Origin: Streptomyces sp. TG1A-60
GTDB taxonomy: Bacteria > Actinomycetota > Actinomycetes > Streptomycetales > Streptomycetaceae
Assembly (NCBI RefSeq): GCF_037201975.1
Contig: NZ_CP147520.1
Coordinates: forward strand, 2,232,001 to 2,296,000
Direction: 5' to 3'
DNA length: 64,000 nucleotides
Below the pieces are notes generated by a model, which saw only the letters and a program-made list of their open reading frames with translations, was not told the origin of the DNA and ran no database searches. The translations under genes and the position numbers were made by a program. Each line of letters starts with the position of its first letter. Position 1 is the stretch's first letter. This document shows positions 34,299 to 42,528 of the stretch, one piece after another.

Positions 34299-34327
34299 AC
34301 TGTCGATACCTCGTGCACAGTGAGGTC

Positions 34328-34849
34328 GTGGCCAGTCGAAACGCAGACCAGAGAGACTCCAGGGAAGCCGGGAAGGACTCCAAGGAGCCCAGGAGCGGCA
34401 CACCGCAGCTGGACGCCGTCTCCCTCGCCATCGTCGAGCAGCTCCAGGAGGACGGACGCCGGCCGTACGCCGCGATCGGCAAGGCCGTCGGCCTGTCCGA
34501 GGCGGCCGTGCGCCAGCGTGTCCAGAAGCTGCTCGACCAGGGCGTGATGCAGATCGTCGCCGTCACCGACCCGCTCACCGTGGGCTTCCGTCGGCAGGCG
34601 ATGCTCGGCGTCAACGTCGACGGCGACCTGGATCCCGTGGCGGACGCGCTGACGGCCATGGCGGAGGTCGAGTACATCGTGATCACCGCCGGCTCCTTCG
34701 ACCTCATGGTGGAGATCGTCTGCGAGGACGACGACCACCTCCTGGAGGTCATCAACAAACGCATCCGGACCCTGCCCGGCGTGCGGTCCACCGAGAGCTT
34801 CGTCTACCTCAAGCTCAAGAAGCAGACCTACATGTGGGGAACCCGATAG
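34328..34849 (+). CDS. Lrp/AsnC family transcriptional regulator
   Basis: DNA-binding regulator of about 173 aa. The AsnC-type helix-turn-helix is LDAVSLAIVEQLQEDGRRPY then AAIGKAVGLSEAAVRQRVQK (about residues 30-70). The C-terminal RAM ligand-binding domain includes GSFDLMVEIVCEDDDHLLEV and a final TESFVYLKLKKQTYMWGTR. Start GTG at 34328 is uncertain; GTGAGG lies just before it, and GTG and TTG codons upstream are in frame. It precedes the aminotransferase by 2 bp and is divergent from the aldehyde dehydrogenase. Probably a local regulator responding to an amine or amino acid. Confidence 0.85.
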   Translation: MASRNADQRDSREAGKDSKEPRSGTPQLDAVSLAIVEQLQEDGRRPYAAIGKAVGLSEAAVRQRVQKLLDQGVMQIVAVTDPLTVGFRRQAMLGVNVDGDLDPVADALTAMAEVEYIVITAGSFDLMVEIVCEDDDHLLEVINKRIRTLPGVRSTESFVYLKLKKQTYMWGTR

Positions 34850-34851
34850 CC

Positions 34852-36225
34852 GTGAGCGACGACACTTCCAAGGACCTCAGCAGGACCGCGTACGACCACC
34901 TGTGGATGCACTTCACCCGCATGTCCACGTACGAGAAGGCCCCGGTCCCCACCATCGTCCGGGGCGAGGGCACGTACGTCTACGACGACCGGGGCAAGCG
35001 GTACCTCGACGGTCTCGCGGGACTGTTCGTGGTCCAGGCGGGCCACGGCCGCACCGAGCTCGCGGAGACGGCGTTCAAGCAGGCGCAGGAGCTGGCCTTC
35101 TTCCCGGTGTGGTCCTACGCCCACCCGAAGGCCGTCGAACTGGCGGAACGTATCGCCTCCTACGCTCCGGGCGATCTGAACAAGGTCTTCTTCACCACCG
35201 GCGGCGGCGAGGCGGTCGAGACCGCCTGGAAGCTCGCCAAGCAGTACTTCAAGCTCCAGGGCAAGCCGACCAAGTACAAGGTCATCTCGCGTGCCGTGGC
35301 CTACCACGGCACCCCGCAGGGCGCCCTGTCCATCACCGGCCTGCCGGCCCTGAAGGCCCCCTTCGAACCGCTGGTGCCGGGCGCGCACAAGGTCCCGAAC
35401 ACCAACATCTACCGGGCCCCGCTCTTCGGCGACGACCCGGAGGCCTTCGGCCGCTGGGCCGCCGACCAGATCGAGCAACAGATCCTCTTCGAAGGCCCGG
35501 AGACGGTCGCGGCGGTCTTCCTGGAGCCGGTGCAGAACGCCGGCGGCTGCTTCCCGCCCCCGCCCGGCTACTTCCAGCGGGTCCGGGAGATCTGCGACCA
35601 GTACGACGTACTGCTGGTGTCGGACGAGGTCATCTGCGCCTTCGGCCGGCTCGGCACGATGTTCGCCTGCGACAAGTTCGGCTACGTCCCGGACATGATC
35701 ACCTGCGCCAAGGGCATGACCTCGGGCTACTCCCCGATAGGCGCCTGCGTCGTCTCGGACCGCATAGCCGAGCCCTTCTACAAGGGCGACAACACCTTCC
35801 TGCACGGCTACACCTTCGGCGGCCACCCGGTCTCCGCGGCCGTCGGCCTCGCCAACCTCGAACTGTTCGAGCGCGAGGGCCTCAACCAGCACGTCCTCGA
35901 CAACGAGGGCGCGTTCCGGTCGACGCTGGAGAAGCTGTACGACCTGCCGATCGTCGGCGACGTCCGAGGCAACGGCTACTTCTACGGAATCGAGCTGGTC
36001 AAGGACAAGGCGACGAAGGAGAGCTTCGACGACGAGGAGACCGAGCGGATCCTCTACGGCTTCCTGTCGAAGAAGCTGTTCGAGAACGGCCTGTACTGCC
36101 GTGCCGACGACCGGGGCGACCCGGTCGTCCAGCTCGCCCCGCCGCTGATCTCCGACCAGTCGGCCTTCGACGAGATCGAGCAGATCCTGCGCGCGACCCT
36201 GACGGAGGCGTGGACCCTGCTGTAA
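34852..36225 (+). CDS. Class III aminotransferase, putrescine/polyamine type (SpuC-like)
   Basis: PLP enzyme of 457 aa. Landmarks are FFTTGGGEAVETAWKLAKQY, AYHGTPQGALSITG, the cofactor Asp in LLVSDEVICAFGRLG (D258) and Schiff-base Lys in TCAKGMTSGYSPIG (K287). The family includes omega-amine:pyruvate and putrescine:pyruvate aminotransferases, and the dehydrogenase next door supports putrescine or a related diamine as donor. GTG at 34852 is used, 2 bp after the regulator stop. A GTG at 34834 inside the regulator gene is also possible. Confidence 0.88.
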   Translation: MSDDTSKDLSRTAYDHLWMHFTRMSTYEKAPVPTIVRGEGTYVYDDRGKRYLDGLAGLFVVQAGHGRTELAETAFKQAQELAFFPVWSYAHPKAVELAERIASYAPGDLNKVFFTTGGGEAVETAWKLAKQYFKLQGKPTKYKVISRAVAYHGTPQGALSITGLPALKAPFEPLVPGAHKVPNTNIYRAPLFGDDPEAFGRWAADQIEQQILFEGPETVAAVFLEPVQNAGGCFPPPPGYFQRVREICDQYDVLLVSDEVICAFGRLGTMFACDKFGYVPDMITCAKGMTSGYSPIGACVVSDRIAEPFYKGDNTFLHGYTFGGHPVSAAVGLANLELFEREGLNQHVLDNEGAFRSTLEKLYDLPIVGDVRGNGYFYGIELVKDKATKESFDDEETERILYGFLSKKLFENGLYCRADDRGDPVVQLAPPLISDQSAFDEIEQILRATLTEAWTLL

Positions 36226-36269
36226 CCCTCCGGCGGTCACGCCGGAACACCCCGGCACCCGCGCGATCC

Positions 36270-36314
36270 GGCCCGGGACGCGCCCATCCGAGTGAGATGG
36301 GGGCGTCCCGGGCC
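36270..36314. terminator. Hairpin terminator after the aminotransferase gene
   Basis: A 19-bp inverted repeat with one mismatch (36270-36288 with 36296-36314, arm beginning GGCCCGGGACGC) and a 7-nt loop lies 45 bp past the aminotransferase stop. Confidence 0.8.
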
Positions 36315-36438
36315 GTGTGCTGTCCGGCCCCGGCCGCCCCGACTCCCTAGCGTGCCCCTGTAACCGATCGGCCCTGCCTTCGTTCCCCCGGACGGGGGAC
36401 TCCCCCGGCAATCCTGATCCGAACCGAGGTGTACGCCC

Positions 36439-37200
36439 ATGGTGGCCCCGCCGGACAACGACGTGCTCTGGGCACGTGGTCTGACCTACGCGCACGACGG
36501 CTCGCCCGCCCTGCAAGGCGTGTCGATGGGCGTCCGCGAGGGCGAGATCCTCGCCGTCACCGGCCCGCGCGGCAGCGGCAAGACCACCCTCCTGCGGTGC
36601 CTGTCCGGACAACTGCGGCCCCAGCAGGGCGCGGTGTGGTTCAACAGCATTCCCGTGCACACCATGGGCCCGCTCGCCCGGGAACGGCTGCGCCGCGACC
36701 GCTTCGGCTGGATCGACCCCGAGCCGGTCCTCGTGCCCGAGCTGAACGCCTGGGAGAACACCGCGCTGCCGCTGATGCTCCGCGGCACCGGCCGCCGGGC
36801 CGCCAAGGCCGCCGCCCTGGAGTGGCTGGAGCGCCTCGACATCCGCGACGCGGCCCGCAAGCGCCCGCACGCCCTGCTCCAGTCCGAGCGCCAGCGGGTG
36901 GTCGTCGCCCGCGCCCTGGCCGCCGCCCCCACCGTGCTCTTCGCGGACGAACCGACCGCCCCGCTGCACCGGGCCGACCACACCCATGTACTGCGCACCC
37001 TCACCGCGGCGGCCCGCTCGCACGACATCACGGTCGTCCTCGCCACCCACGACACCGCGACCGCGTCCCTCGCGGACCGCGCGGTGTCCCTGCTCGACGG
37101 GCGGTGCGTGAAGACGGTCCGTCTGCCCTCCGCCGCCGCGGGGGAAGGCCGGGCAGCCCCCGCGGGAGGAGGCCGCGCCGCGTGCTCGCTCTCCGCCTAG
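36439..37200 (+). CDS. ABC transporter ATP-binding protein with degenerate signature motif
   Basis: ATPase of 253 aa, similar to LolD/MacB-type exporters. Walker A is GPRGSGKTT (residues 42-50), Walker B VLFADEPTAPLH, and the switch His is in VLATHDTATA. The signature normally reading LSGGQ is replaced by LLQSERQRVVVARAL, and the Q-loop region reads RFGWIDPEPVLVPELNAWEN. Overlap of 19 bp with the next gene, a membrane protein, shows a two-gene unit. Substrate unknown. The altered signature could lower ATPase turnover. Confidence 0.85.
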   Translation: MVAPPDNDVLWARGLTYAHDGSPALQGVSMGVREGEILAVTGPRGSGKTTLLRCLSGQLRPQQGAVWFNSIPVHTMGPLARERLRRDRFGWIDPEPVLVPELNAWENTALPLMLRGTGRRAAKAAALEWLERLDIRDAARKRPHALLQSERQRVVVARALAAAPTVLFADEPTAPLHRADHTHVLRTLTAAARSHDITVVLATHDTATASLADRAVSLLDGRCVKTVRLPSAAAGEGRAAPAGGGRAACSLSA

Positions 37201-38483
37201 CCCGCCGGGCCCACCCCGTCGTCCAGCTCCGCCGCCTCCTGGTCACCGCCGCCACCGGCGGCACCGGCTTCCTGCTGCTCTGTGCCCTCGGCCACGCCCT
37301 GGCCCATCCGCACGCCCCGGCCGGTTCGGTGCTCCGGCTGGCCTGGTGCGTCGCGCCCGCCGCCGCCACCGTGTACTTCGCGGTGACGGTGGCCCGCACC
37401 GACCCGGGCACCCGGCCGCGTCCCGGCCTGTCCGCGATCGGCCTCGGCCCCGGCCGGCTGGTGGTCATCTCGGCGGTCACGACGGCCCTGTCCACCGTCC
37501 TCGGCTCGCTCCTCGCGCTGCTCTTCTTCCTCCACCTGCGCGGCGACCTCACGGGCATGCCGTTCGACGGCGCCGCCGCCGACATCCTCGCCGCCGGACG
37601 GCCCCTGCCCCTGCCGGCCGCCCTCACCCTCCTCTCCGTGGTGCCGGCCGTCGCCTCCGCGACGACCGCCCTCGTCCTGCGCCCCAAGGGCACCCGGGCC
37701 CGGCCCGTCGGCCCCCGGACCCGCTTCACGGCGTACGACACCTTCGATCTCCGCCGGTGGGCCGCGTCCCCTGCGGGTGCGACGAGATACGAGGAGGAAC
37801 CGGACGAGGAGGAACCGGACCAGGAGGCCGCCGCCCCCACAGGCCCACGGGAGCTGTCGGAACCGCCGACGCCACGCCCCGCGCCCGGCGGCCTCCCCTG
37901 GGGCGTCGCCATGCTCCCCATCGGCCTCGCCGTCGCGACGTACGCCGGAGAGCCCGACGCCGGCTCCGGCGTCACACTCCCCGGCGGCTTCGCGAACAGC
38001 CCCGCCGGAGTCCTCGGCGGCTGGCTGCTCACCGCGCTCGGGCTGGTCCTCGCCGGGCCCGGTCTCACCCACCTCACCGGACGGCTGCTCCAGGCCGTGC
38101 GCCCCGGCGCACTGCGGCTCCTCGCCGGGCGCGTGCTCCAAGAGGATGCCCGGCGCATCGGGCGCCCCCTCGGAGTGGTGTGCGCGGTGACCTCCGGGGC
38201 GTACGTCATGGTGACGCTCTCCTCCGGCGCGCGTCCCACGGTCGGCCCGCTCACCCTGCTGGGCACGTTCGTGGTGGCCGGCTGCGCCGTGCTCACCCTC
38301 GCCACGGCCGCCGTCGAGGCCCGGCGGGCACACGCCGACACCACGGCCGCGCTGTTGCGGCTGGGGGCACCCGGCATGCTGCCCCGCCAGGCGGCGCTGC
38401 TCCGCGCGGGCGCCCTCCTCGCCGTGTTCGGCCCGCTGACCTGGACGGTCGCCCAGCTGGCGGCGCTCCCGCCGACCGCCTGA
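37182..38483 (+). CDS. ABC transporter permease-like membrane protein
   Basis: Membrane protein of 433 aa with roughly eight hydrophobic segments (for example LLVTAATGGTGFLLLCALGH, VISAVTTALSTVLGSLLALL, LLRAGALLAVFGPLTWTVAQ) and a charged Glu-rich loop (EEEPDEEEPDQEA, about residues 203-215). The layout fits an FtsX/MacB-like permease partner of the upstream ATPase. GTG at 37182 follows GGGAGGAGG and overlaps the ATPase gene, so translation is coupled. The function and substrate are not known to me. Confidence 0.75.
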   Translation: MLALRLARRAHPVVQLRRLLVTAATGGTGFLLLCALGHALAHPHAPAGSVLRLAWCVAPAAATVYFAVTVARTDPGTRPRPGLSAIGLGPGRLVVISAVTTALSTVLGSLLALLFFLHLRGDLTGMPFDGAAADILAAGRPLPLPAALTLLSVVPAVASATTALVLRPKGTRARPVGPRTRFTAYDTFDLRRWAASPAGATRYEEEPDEEEPDQEAAAPTGPRELSEPPTPRPAPGGLPWGVAMLPIGLAVATYAGEPDAGSGVTLPGGFANSPAGVLGGWLLTALGLVLAGPGLTHLTGRLLQAVRPGALRLLAGRVLQEDARRIGRPLGVVCAVTSGAYVMVTLSSGARPTVGPLTLLGTFVVAGCAVLTLATAAVEARRAHADTTAALLRLGAPGMLPRQAALLRAGALLAVFGPLTWTVAQLAALPPTA

Positions 38484-38502
38484 GCACCCCTGCCCGAGGG
38501 TG
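38483..38502 (+). terminator. Small hairpin at the end of the ABC unit
   Basis: GCACCC (38483-38488) pairs with GGGTGC (38497-38502) across an 8-nt loop directly at the permease stop codon. It is short and could be a weak terminator. Confidence 0.35.
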
Positions 38503-38605
38503 CCGGAAAACTCGTGCGAAAAAGATTCGCGAACGCCGATAAGTTCCGCGGGAGCCCCCGGTCTACCCCTGCGAACGGACCGCAACCTACGGGAGAGACC
38601 TCGCC

Positions 38606-39013
38606 ATGTACCAGCAGATGATCTTCGTCAACCTGCCCGTGAACGACCTCGACGCCTCGAAGAAGTTCTTCACGGAGCTCGGGTACTCGATCAACCCCCA
38701 GTTCAGCGACGAGAACGCGGCCTCGGTCGTGATCAGCGAGACCATCGTGGCAATGCTGCTCACCAAGCCGTTCTACGCGTCCTTCACCAACAAGGAGATC
38801 GCGGACTCCACGAAGACCAGCGAGGTGATGCTGGCTCTGAGCGCCGAGAGCCGCGCGCAGGTGGACGAGCTGGTCGACAAGGCGGTCGCCGCCGGCGGCA
38901 CCGCCTCGGAGAAGGTCCAGGAGATGGACTTCATGTACGGCCGCGCCTTCGACGACCTCGACGGCCACACCTGGGAGGTCGTGTGGATGGACCCGGCCGC
39001 GATCGAGGGCTGA
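38606..39013 (+). CDS. VOC/glyoxalase-like fold protein
   Basis: Small protein of 135 aa with the paired beta-alpha-beta-beta-beta modules of the VOC superfamily. Visible elements are FVNLPVNDLDASKKFFTELG at the start and YGRAFDDLDGHTWEVVWMDP at the end, as in PhnB/YdeN-like glyoxalase-related proteins. The Glu in HTWEVVW may be a metal ligand, but the first His ligand seems replaced by Asn, so enzyme activity is uncertain. GGGAGAG precedes the ATG. It appears monocistronic. Confidence 0.85.
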   Translation: MYQQMIFVNLPVNDLDASKKFFTELGYSINPQFSDENAASVVISETIVAMLLTKPFYASFTNKEIADSTKTSEVMLALSAESRAQVDELVDKAVAAGGTASEKVQEMDFMYGRAFDDLDGHTWEVVWMDPAAIEG

Positions 39014-39071
39014 GCCCCGTCCCGTCGGCCGCCGTACGAGCGGTCGCGCGGACCGTGCCCAGCATGGGCGG

Positions 39072-39670
39072 GTGCAGACGGTGCCCGCCCATGCGGCCCA
39101 CCACGACGACCACGAGATCGAGACGATCGAGGAGTTCGACGAACTCGTCTCGGCCCGTGGCGCCCTCTCCGGATTCCGGGTGCAGGCCGTCGACCTGACG
39201 GACCGTACCCGCGAACTCCTCACCGCCGACGCGGCGGGCGCCGTCTTCCTCGGCTGCCCGATGCGCGAGGCGGCGGCGGCGAAGATCCGCGCGGACGGCG
39301 CCCTGGTCTTCCCGCCCGTACCGGGTCTGCCCTTCGCCCCCTACCGCGGTCGGCTGTCCCTCCCCGACGAGTTGTTCGCGTCCCTGTCGGACGGCGGTTA
39401 CGAGGCGACGCCCGACGCCCGCTCGTACACCCGGTTCCAGCGGACCAGGCCGACCGGGACGTCTTCGCGTCCACGCTGCACGCCGTCCACGACGACTCCG
39501 CCTCGGACGCCCGCGGCGAAGTCCTCCTCGGCACACGGGTGGTGGGGGTGATGGACGGCCACGCGATGGCCCCGCGGCACCGAGGCGTACGAGGGCGCCG
39601 CCCGGCCCGGATCGCCCTGGTGGAGCGGATCGAGGAGGCCCCGGAGGCCCTGACGCGGCTGGGGGACTGA
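39072..39670 (+). pseudogene. Decayed LOG-family Rossmann-fold nucleotide-binding protein gene
   Basis: The intact N-terminal frame (GTG 39072) encodes AVFLGCPMREAAAAKIRADG and ALVFPPVPGLPFAPYRGRL up to SYTRFQRT. There a missing base near 39448 moves the frame to DQADRDVFASTLHAVHDD and GTRVVGVMDGHAMA. An extra C near 39567-39570 moves it again to RGTEAYEGAAR. A large internal deletion then joins to the C-terminal IALVERIEEAPEALTRLGD ending at 39670. The glycine-rich nucleotide-binding centre of LOG proteins is missing. Two frameshifts plus a deletion mean the gene is dead even if one shift were a reading error. Confidence 0.75.
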
Positions 39671-39777
39671 GCCGGGAACGAGACCGGGGGCGAGAATTCC
39701 GCAGGCTGCCGACCGGTGCTCAAACATTCGGACGGTTCATCACCGGACAGAGCCAACCGCTCGGACGCTTCTTCGGA

Positions 39778-39805
39778 TTGACAGTACTTATCGCGCGCTT
39801 ATAAA
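39778..39805 (+). promoter_or_regulatory. Strong vegetative-type promoter of the LAETG protein gene
   Basis: Consensus TTGACA (39778-39783) is followed after 16 bp by TATAAA (39800-39805). An alternative -10, TAAACC, has an 18-bp spacer. The leader to the GTG at 39890 would be about 75 nt. It is the clearest housekeeping-type promoter in the window. Confidence 0.7.
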
Positions 39806-39889
39806 CCTGTGAGGCACATGGGGAAGCCGCTGTTCCGGCGGCGCCCCCGTCACCCCCCAACTTCCCTGCGCTTCCCGTGAAGGGCAAAC

Positions 39890-40573
39890 GTGTCCATATC
39901 CCCCCGTATCGCGCGGACTTCGCGTTGTATCGGTGTTGCCGTCGCATCCGCCGCACTCGTGTTCGGCGCCGCGGGCAACGCCATGGCCAGCAGCATCAAG
40001 GACTTCTCCGCCGTCGCCGAGTGCGACGGTGACAAGGGCGTCATCCGCGTCACCGACGTGGACCCGCTGGGCATCAAGGCCGAGATCACGGTCTACCTGG
40101 AGAACAACGGGGCCGACCTGCGCAAGGTCGGCAGCCGGACGATCGAGAACTCCACCGCCGAGGGTGTCACCATCACCTTCGAGGAGGACTGGGAGCCGAA
40201 CGCCGAGTACCGCATCCACGTCACGGCGGACAAGTACGTCGACGAGGACATCGCGCCGAACCTGGTCGCGCCCGCCGAGGCGTGCGGGAAGGAGGCGGAC
40301 ACCCCGCCGGCCCCCGCCGAGAGCCCGGAGAAGCCCGCCCAGCAGGAACCGTCCGAGGCCGAGAAGTCCCCCACCCCGCCGACCTCGAAGAACACCGCGT
40401 CGGCGGGCACCAGCAACAACAACGTCCCGTCCGCCGAGGGCGGCTCCGACCTCGCCGAGACCGGCACCGATGCCGGCACCGGCCCGATAGCCGGTGCCGC
40501 GGCGGCCCTGGTCGCCCTCGGCGCCGGCGCCATGTACTACAGCACGCGGCGGCGTGGAGCCTCCACCCGCTGA
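39890..40573 (+). CDS. Sortase-anchored surface protein with LAETG motif
   Basis: Secreted protein of 227 aa. A signal peptide (RIARTSRCIGVAVASAALVF, cleavage near NAMASS) is followed by a beta-rich domain of about 100 aa (IKAEITVYLENNGADLRKVG, WEPNAEYRIHVTADKYVDED), a Pro/Ser/Glu wall-spanning region, and the C-terminal sorting signal LAETG, a hydrophobic stretch and YYSTRRRGASTR. LAxTG fits the class E sortases of Streptomyces, which attach chaplins and other surface proteins. Start is GTG at 39890 with GAAGGG upstream. The beta domain may be an adhesion or structural fold; no enzyme motif is seen. Monocistronic with a strong promoter and terminator. Confidence 0.88.
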   Translation: MSISPRIARTSRCIGVAVASAALVFGAAGNAMASSIKDFSAVAECDGDKGVIRVTDVDPLGIKAEITVYLENNGADLRKVGSRTIENSTAEGVTITFEEDWEPNAEYRIHVTADKYVDEDIAPNLVAPAEACGKEADTPPAPAESPEKPAQQEPSEAEKSPTPPTSKNTASAGTSNNNVPSAEGGSDLAETGTDAGTGPIAGAAAALVALGAGAMYYSTRRRGASTR

Positions 40574-40581
40574 TCGGTTGC

Positions 40582-40632
40582 ACACGGCTGTGGCCCGCAC
40601 CCCTCTGTGAGGGGTGCGGGCCACAGCCGTGT
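40582..40632. terminator. Long perfect bidirectional terminator
   Basis: A perfect 23-bp inverted repeat (40582-40604 with 40610-40632, arm beginning ACACGGCTGTGGC) and a 5-nt loop separate the converging LAETG protein gene and the mycothiol-dependent enzyme gene. Confidence 0.9.
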
Positions 40633-40666
40633 CAGGGAGAGCCGGTTCTCGGCCTCGGCCGCCCGC

Positions 40667-41482
40667 TCACCCGAACGTCGCCCGCTCCAGCCAGAAGTCC
40701 AGCAGCCCCCGGTCCCCCAGCACCTCCAGTTGCCCGCCGTCCGGCGGGAGTCGACGGTAGAAGGCGAGCAGGACCTCGGTGAGCGGGCCGCGCAGCGCGA
40801 CCGTCGCCTTCTCGTGGCCACGGCGCCAGCGCACGACGTCCTCGGTCAGTTCCACGGTCCACTCGGCGTTCACGTCGTCGGAGGCGTCGGTGGCGTGCAG
40901 GTGGATGCTGCGCCCGGCACCGCGCAGTTCGGCCGCCTCGTCGTGCGGCATGGTCCGCTGGACGAACTCGACGATCTCCAGCCACTCGTCGATCGCGTCG
41001 GCGGCGATCTCCGGCGCCACCTCGACCGGCCGTCCCACGGTGAGCGCGGCGTCGGCGCCGTGGATGACCTGTTCATGGGCCATCCGGCGGGCCCAGAACC
41101 CCGCGCTCCGCTCCCACCCCCACGACCACACCGGCGCCTTTGGCCCCGCCTCACGCAGCGTGGCGACGATGGTCGCGCCGGTCTCCGCGAGCCACGCGTC
41201 CAGCGCGGCGGGGTCCCCCTGCTTCTCGGGGCCCTCGCAGAGCGGGACGTCCGACTCGGGCACCTCTTCCTTCGACCGGGTCCGTACGTTCAGTTCGACC
41301 CAGCGCAGGGCGCCGCCGGTGTGGCGTATCAGCTCTTCCAGTGACCAGTCGGGACAGGTCGGCACGGTCGCCGACAGATCGGCGCCGGAGGTCACGATGT
41401 CCCTCAACCGCCGTACCTGGAACTCGATCTCGGTGCAGTAGCGGTCGTGCCGGACTCGGGGTTCTTGCCTGCTCATGGTCAT
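40667..41482 (-). CDS. Maleylpyruvate isomerase family mycothiol-dependent enzyme
   Basis: Protein of 271 aa in the DinB-like MDMPI superfamily found in mycothiol-producing actinobacteria. The N-terminal domain has CPDWSLEELIRHTGGALRWV and WARRMAHEQVIHGADAALT, where a metal-binding His triad is usual (H in IRHTGG, and H-x3-H in AHEQVIH). A C-terminal domain contains LHATDASDDVNAEWTVEL. The reaction is unknown. ATG at 41482 is used (ATG 41476 possible), 11 bp after the thiQ-like stop, so it is probably the last gene of the thiamine operon, though a direct role in thiamine uptake is not evident. Confidence 0.85.
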   Translation of the reverse strand: MTMSRQEPRVRHDRYCTEIEFQVRRLRDIVTSGADLSATVPTCPDWSLEELIRHTGGALRWVELNVRTRSKEEVPESDVPLCEGPEKQGDPAALDAWLAETGATIVATLREAGPKAPVWSWGWERSAGFWARRMAHEQVIHGADAALTVGRPVEVAPEIAADAIDEWLEIVEFVQRTMPHDEAAELRGAGRSIHLHATDASDDVNAEWTVELTEDVVRWRRGHEKATVALRGPLTEVLLAFYRRLPPDGGQLEVLGDRGLLDFWLERATFG

Positions 41483-41493
41483 GGTGCCGCACC

Positions 41494-42528
41494 TTATGCG
41501 GCCGGACCGCCCTCCAGCACGACGATTTCGGCCGCGTCGAAGCTCACGCCGACCTCGTCCCCGGGCTCCGGCGCGTCCCGCAGGGCGCACGCCGCCTCCA
41601 AACGCGGCGCATCCCCCGGCTGAAGGTGCACGGCGACATGGGTGCCCCGGAAGGTGCGCGCGGCCACGGTGCAGCGCAGCCCGTCGGCCGCGTCGACCAG
41701 CCGTACCCCGGCGGCCCGGACCAGGAGCGCGCACGGCCCCTGCGGTGCGCCCTCCGGCACCGGCACCTTGCCCCACGGGGTGTCCGCGGCCTGCCCGGCC
41801 ACCGTCGCGTCGACCACGTTGTCGAAGCCGAGGAAGCGAGCCACGAACTCGTTCACGGGCCGCTGCCAGACCTCAAGGGGCGTGCCGGACTGGGCGATCC
41901 GGCCGTCCCGCATCACCACGACCCGGCCGGCCAGCGCGAACGCCTCACCCTGGTCGTGCGTGACCGCCAGCACGGTGGTGCCCAACACCCCGAACAGCTC
42001 CCGCAGTTCGACGACGAGCCGCTCCCGCAGCGAGCGGTCCAGCTGACCGAGGGGTTCGTCGAGCATCAGCAGCCGGGGGCGCGGGGCGAGGGCGCGGGCC
42101 AGCGCGACCCGCTGCTGCTCACCGCCGGACAGCTCTCCGACCCGCCGGCGCGCGGCCCCGGGCAGCCCCACCAGCTCCAGCAACTCCCTCACCCGTCCGG
42201 CCCGTTCGTCCTTCGCGGCCCCGCGCATACGAGGCCCGAAGGCGACGTTGCCGGCCACGTCCCGCTGCGGGAAGAGCTGGTGGTCCTGGAACATCAGGCC
42301 GACGCCACGCTGGTGCGCGGGCACGCCCGACTGGTCCCGGCCGTCGAGCAGCACCCGCCCGCCGTCGAGGGGTTGGAGCCCGGCGACCACCCGCAGCAGC
42401 GTCGACTTGCCACTGCCACTGGGCCCCAGCACACACACGACCTCGTGCTCCGCGACCTCCAGGTCGACCGCGTCGAGCACGGGCCGCCCGTCGAACCGTA
42501 CGGTCGCCTCCGCAAGCCTGAGCAACAT
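41494..42528 (-). CDS. thiQ: Thiamine-type ABC transporter ATP-binding protein
   Basis: ATPase of 344 aa. Walker A is GPSGSGKST (residues 35-43), signature LSGGEQQRVALARAL, Walker B LLMLDEPLGQLD, and the switch His is in LAVTHDQGEAF. A C-terminal TOBE-like region (about 260-340) makes it longer than E. coli ThiQ and closer to PotA/FbpC. The ATG at 42528 shares its A with the TGA of the permease gene (TGATG). The role is assigned from the operon, which starts with a TPP riboswitch. Confidence 0.87.
   Translation of the reverse strand: MLLRLAEATVRFDGRPVLDAVDLEVAEHEVVCVLGPSGSGKSTLLRVVAGLQPLDGGRVLLDGRDQSGVPAHQRGVGLMFQDHQLFPQRDVAGNVAFGPRMRGAAKDERAGRVRELLELVGLPGAARRRVGELSGGEQQRVALARALAPRPRLLMLDEPLGQLDRSLRERLVVELRELFGVLGTTVLAVTHDQGEAFALAGRVVVMRDGRIAQSGTPLEVWQRPVNEFVARFLGFDNVVDATVAGQAADTPWGKVPVPEGAPQGPCALLVRAAGVRLVDAADGLRCTVAARTFRGTHVAVHLQPGDAPRLEAACALRDAPEPGDEVGVSFDAAEIVVLEGGPAA

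Noticed and set aside
34828..37050. 740-codon minus-strand frame opposite the aminotransferase and ABC ATPase genes
   Set aside because: Shadow of two well-supported plus-strand genes; composition only.
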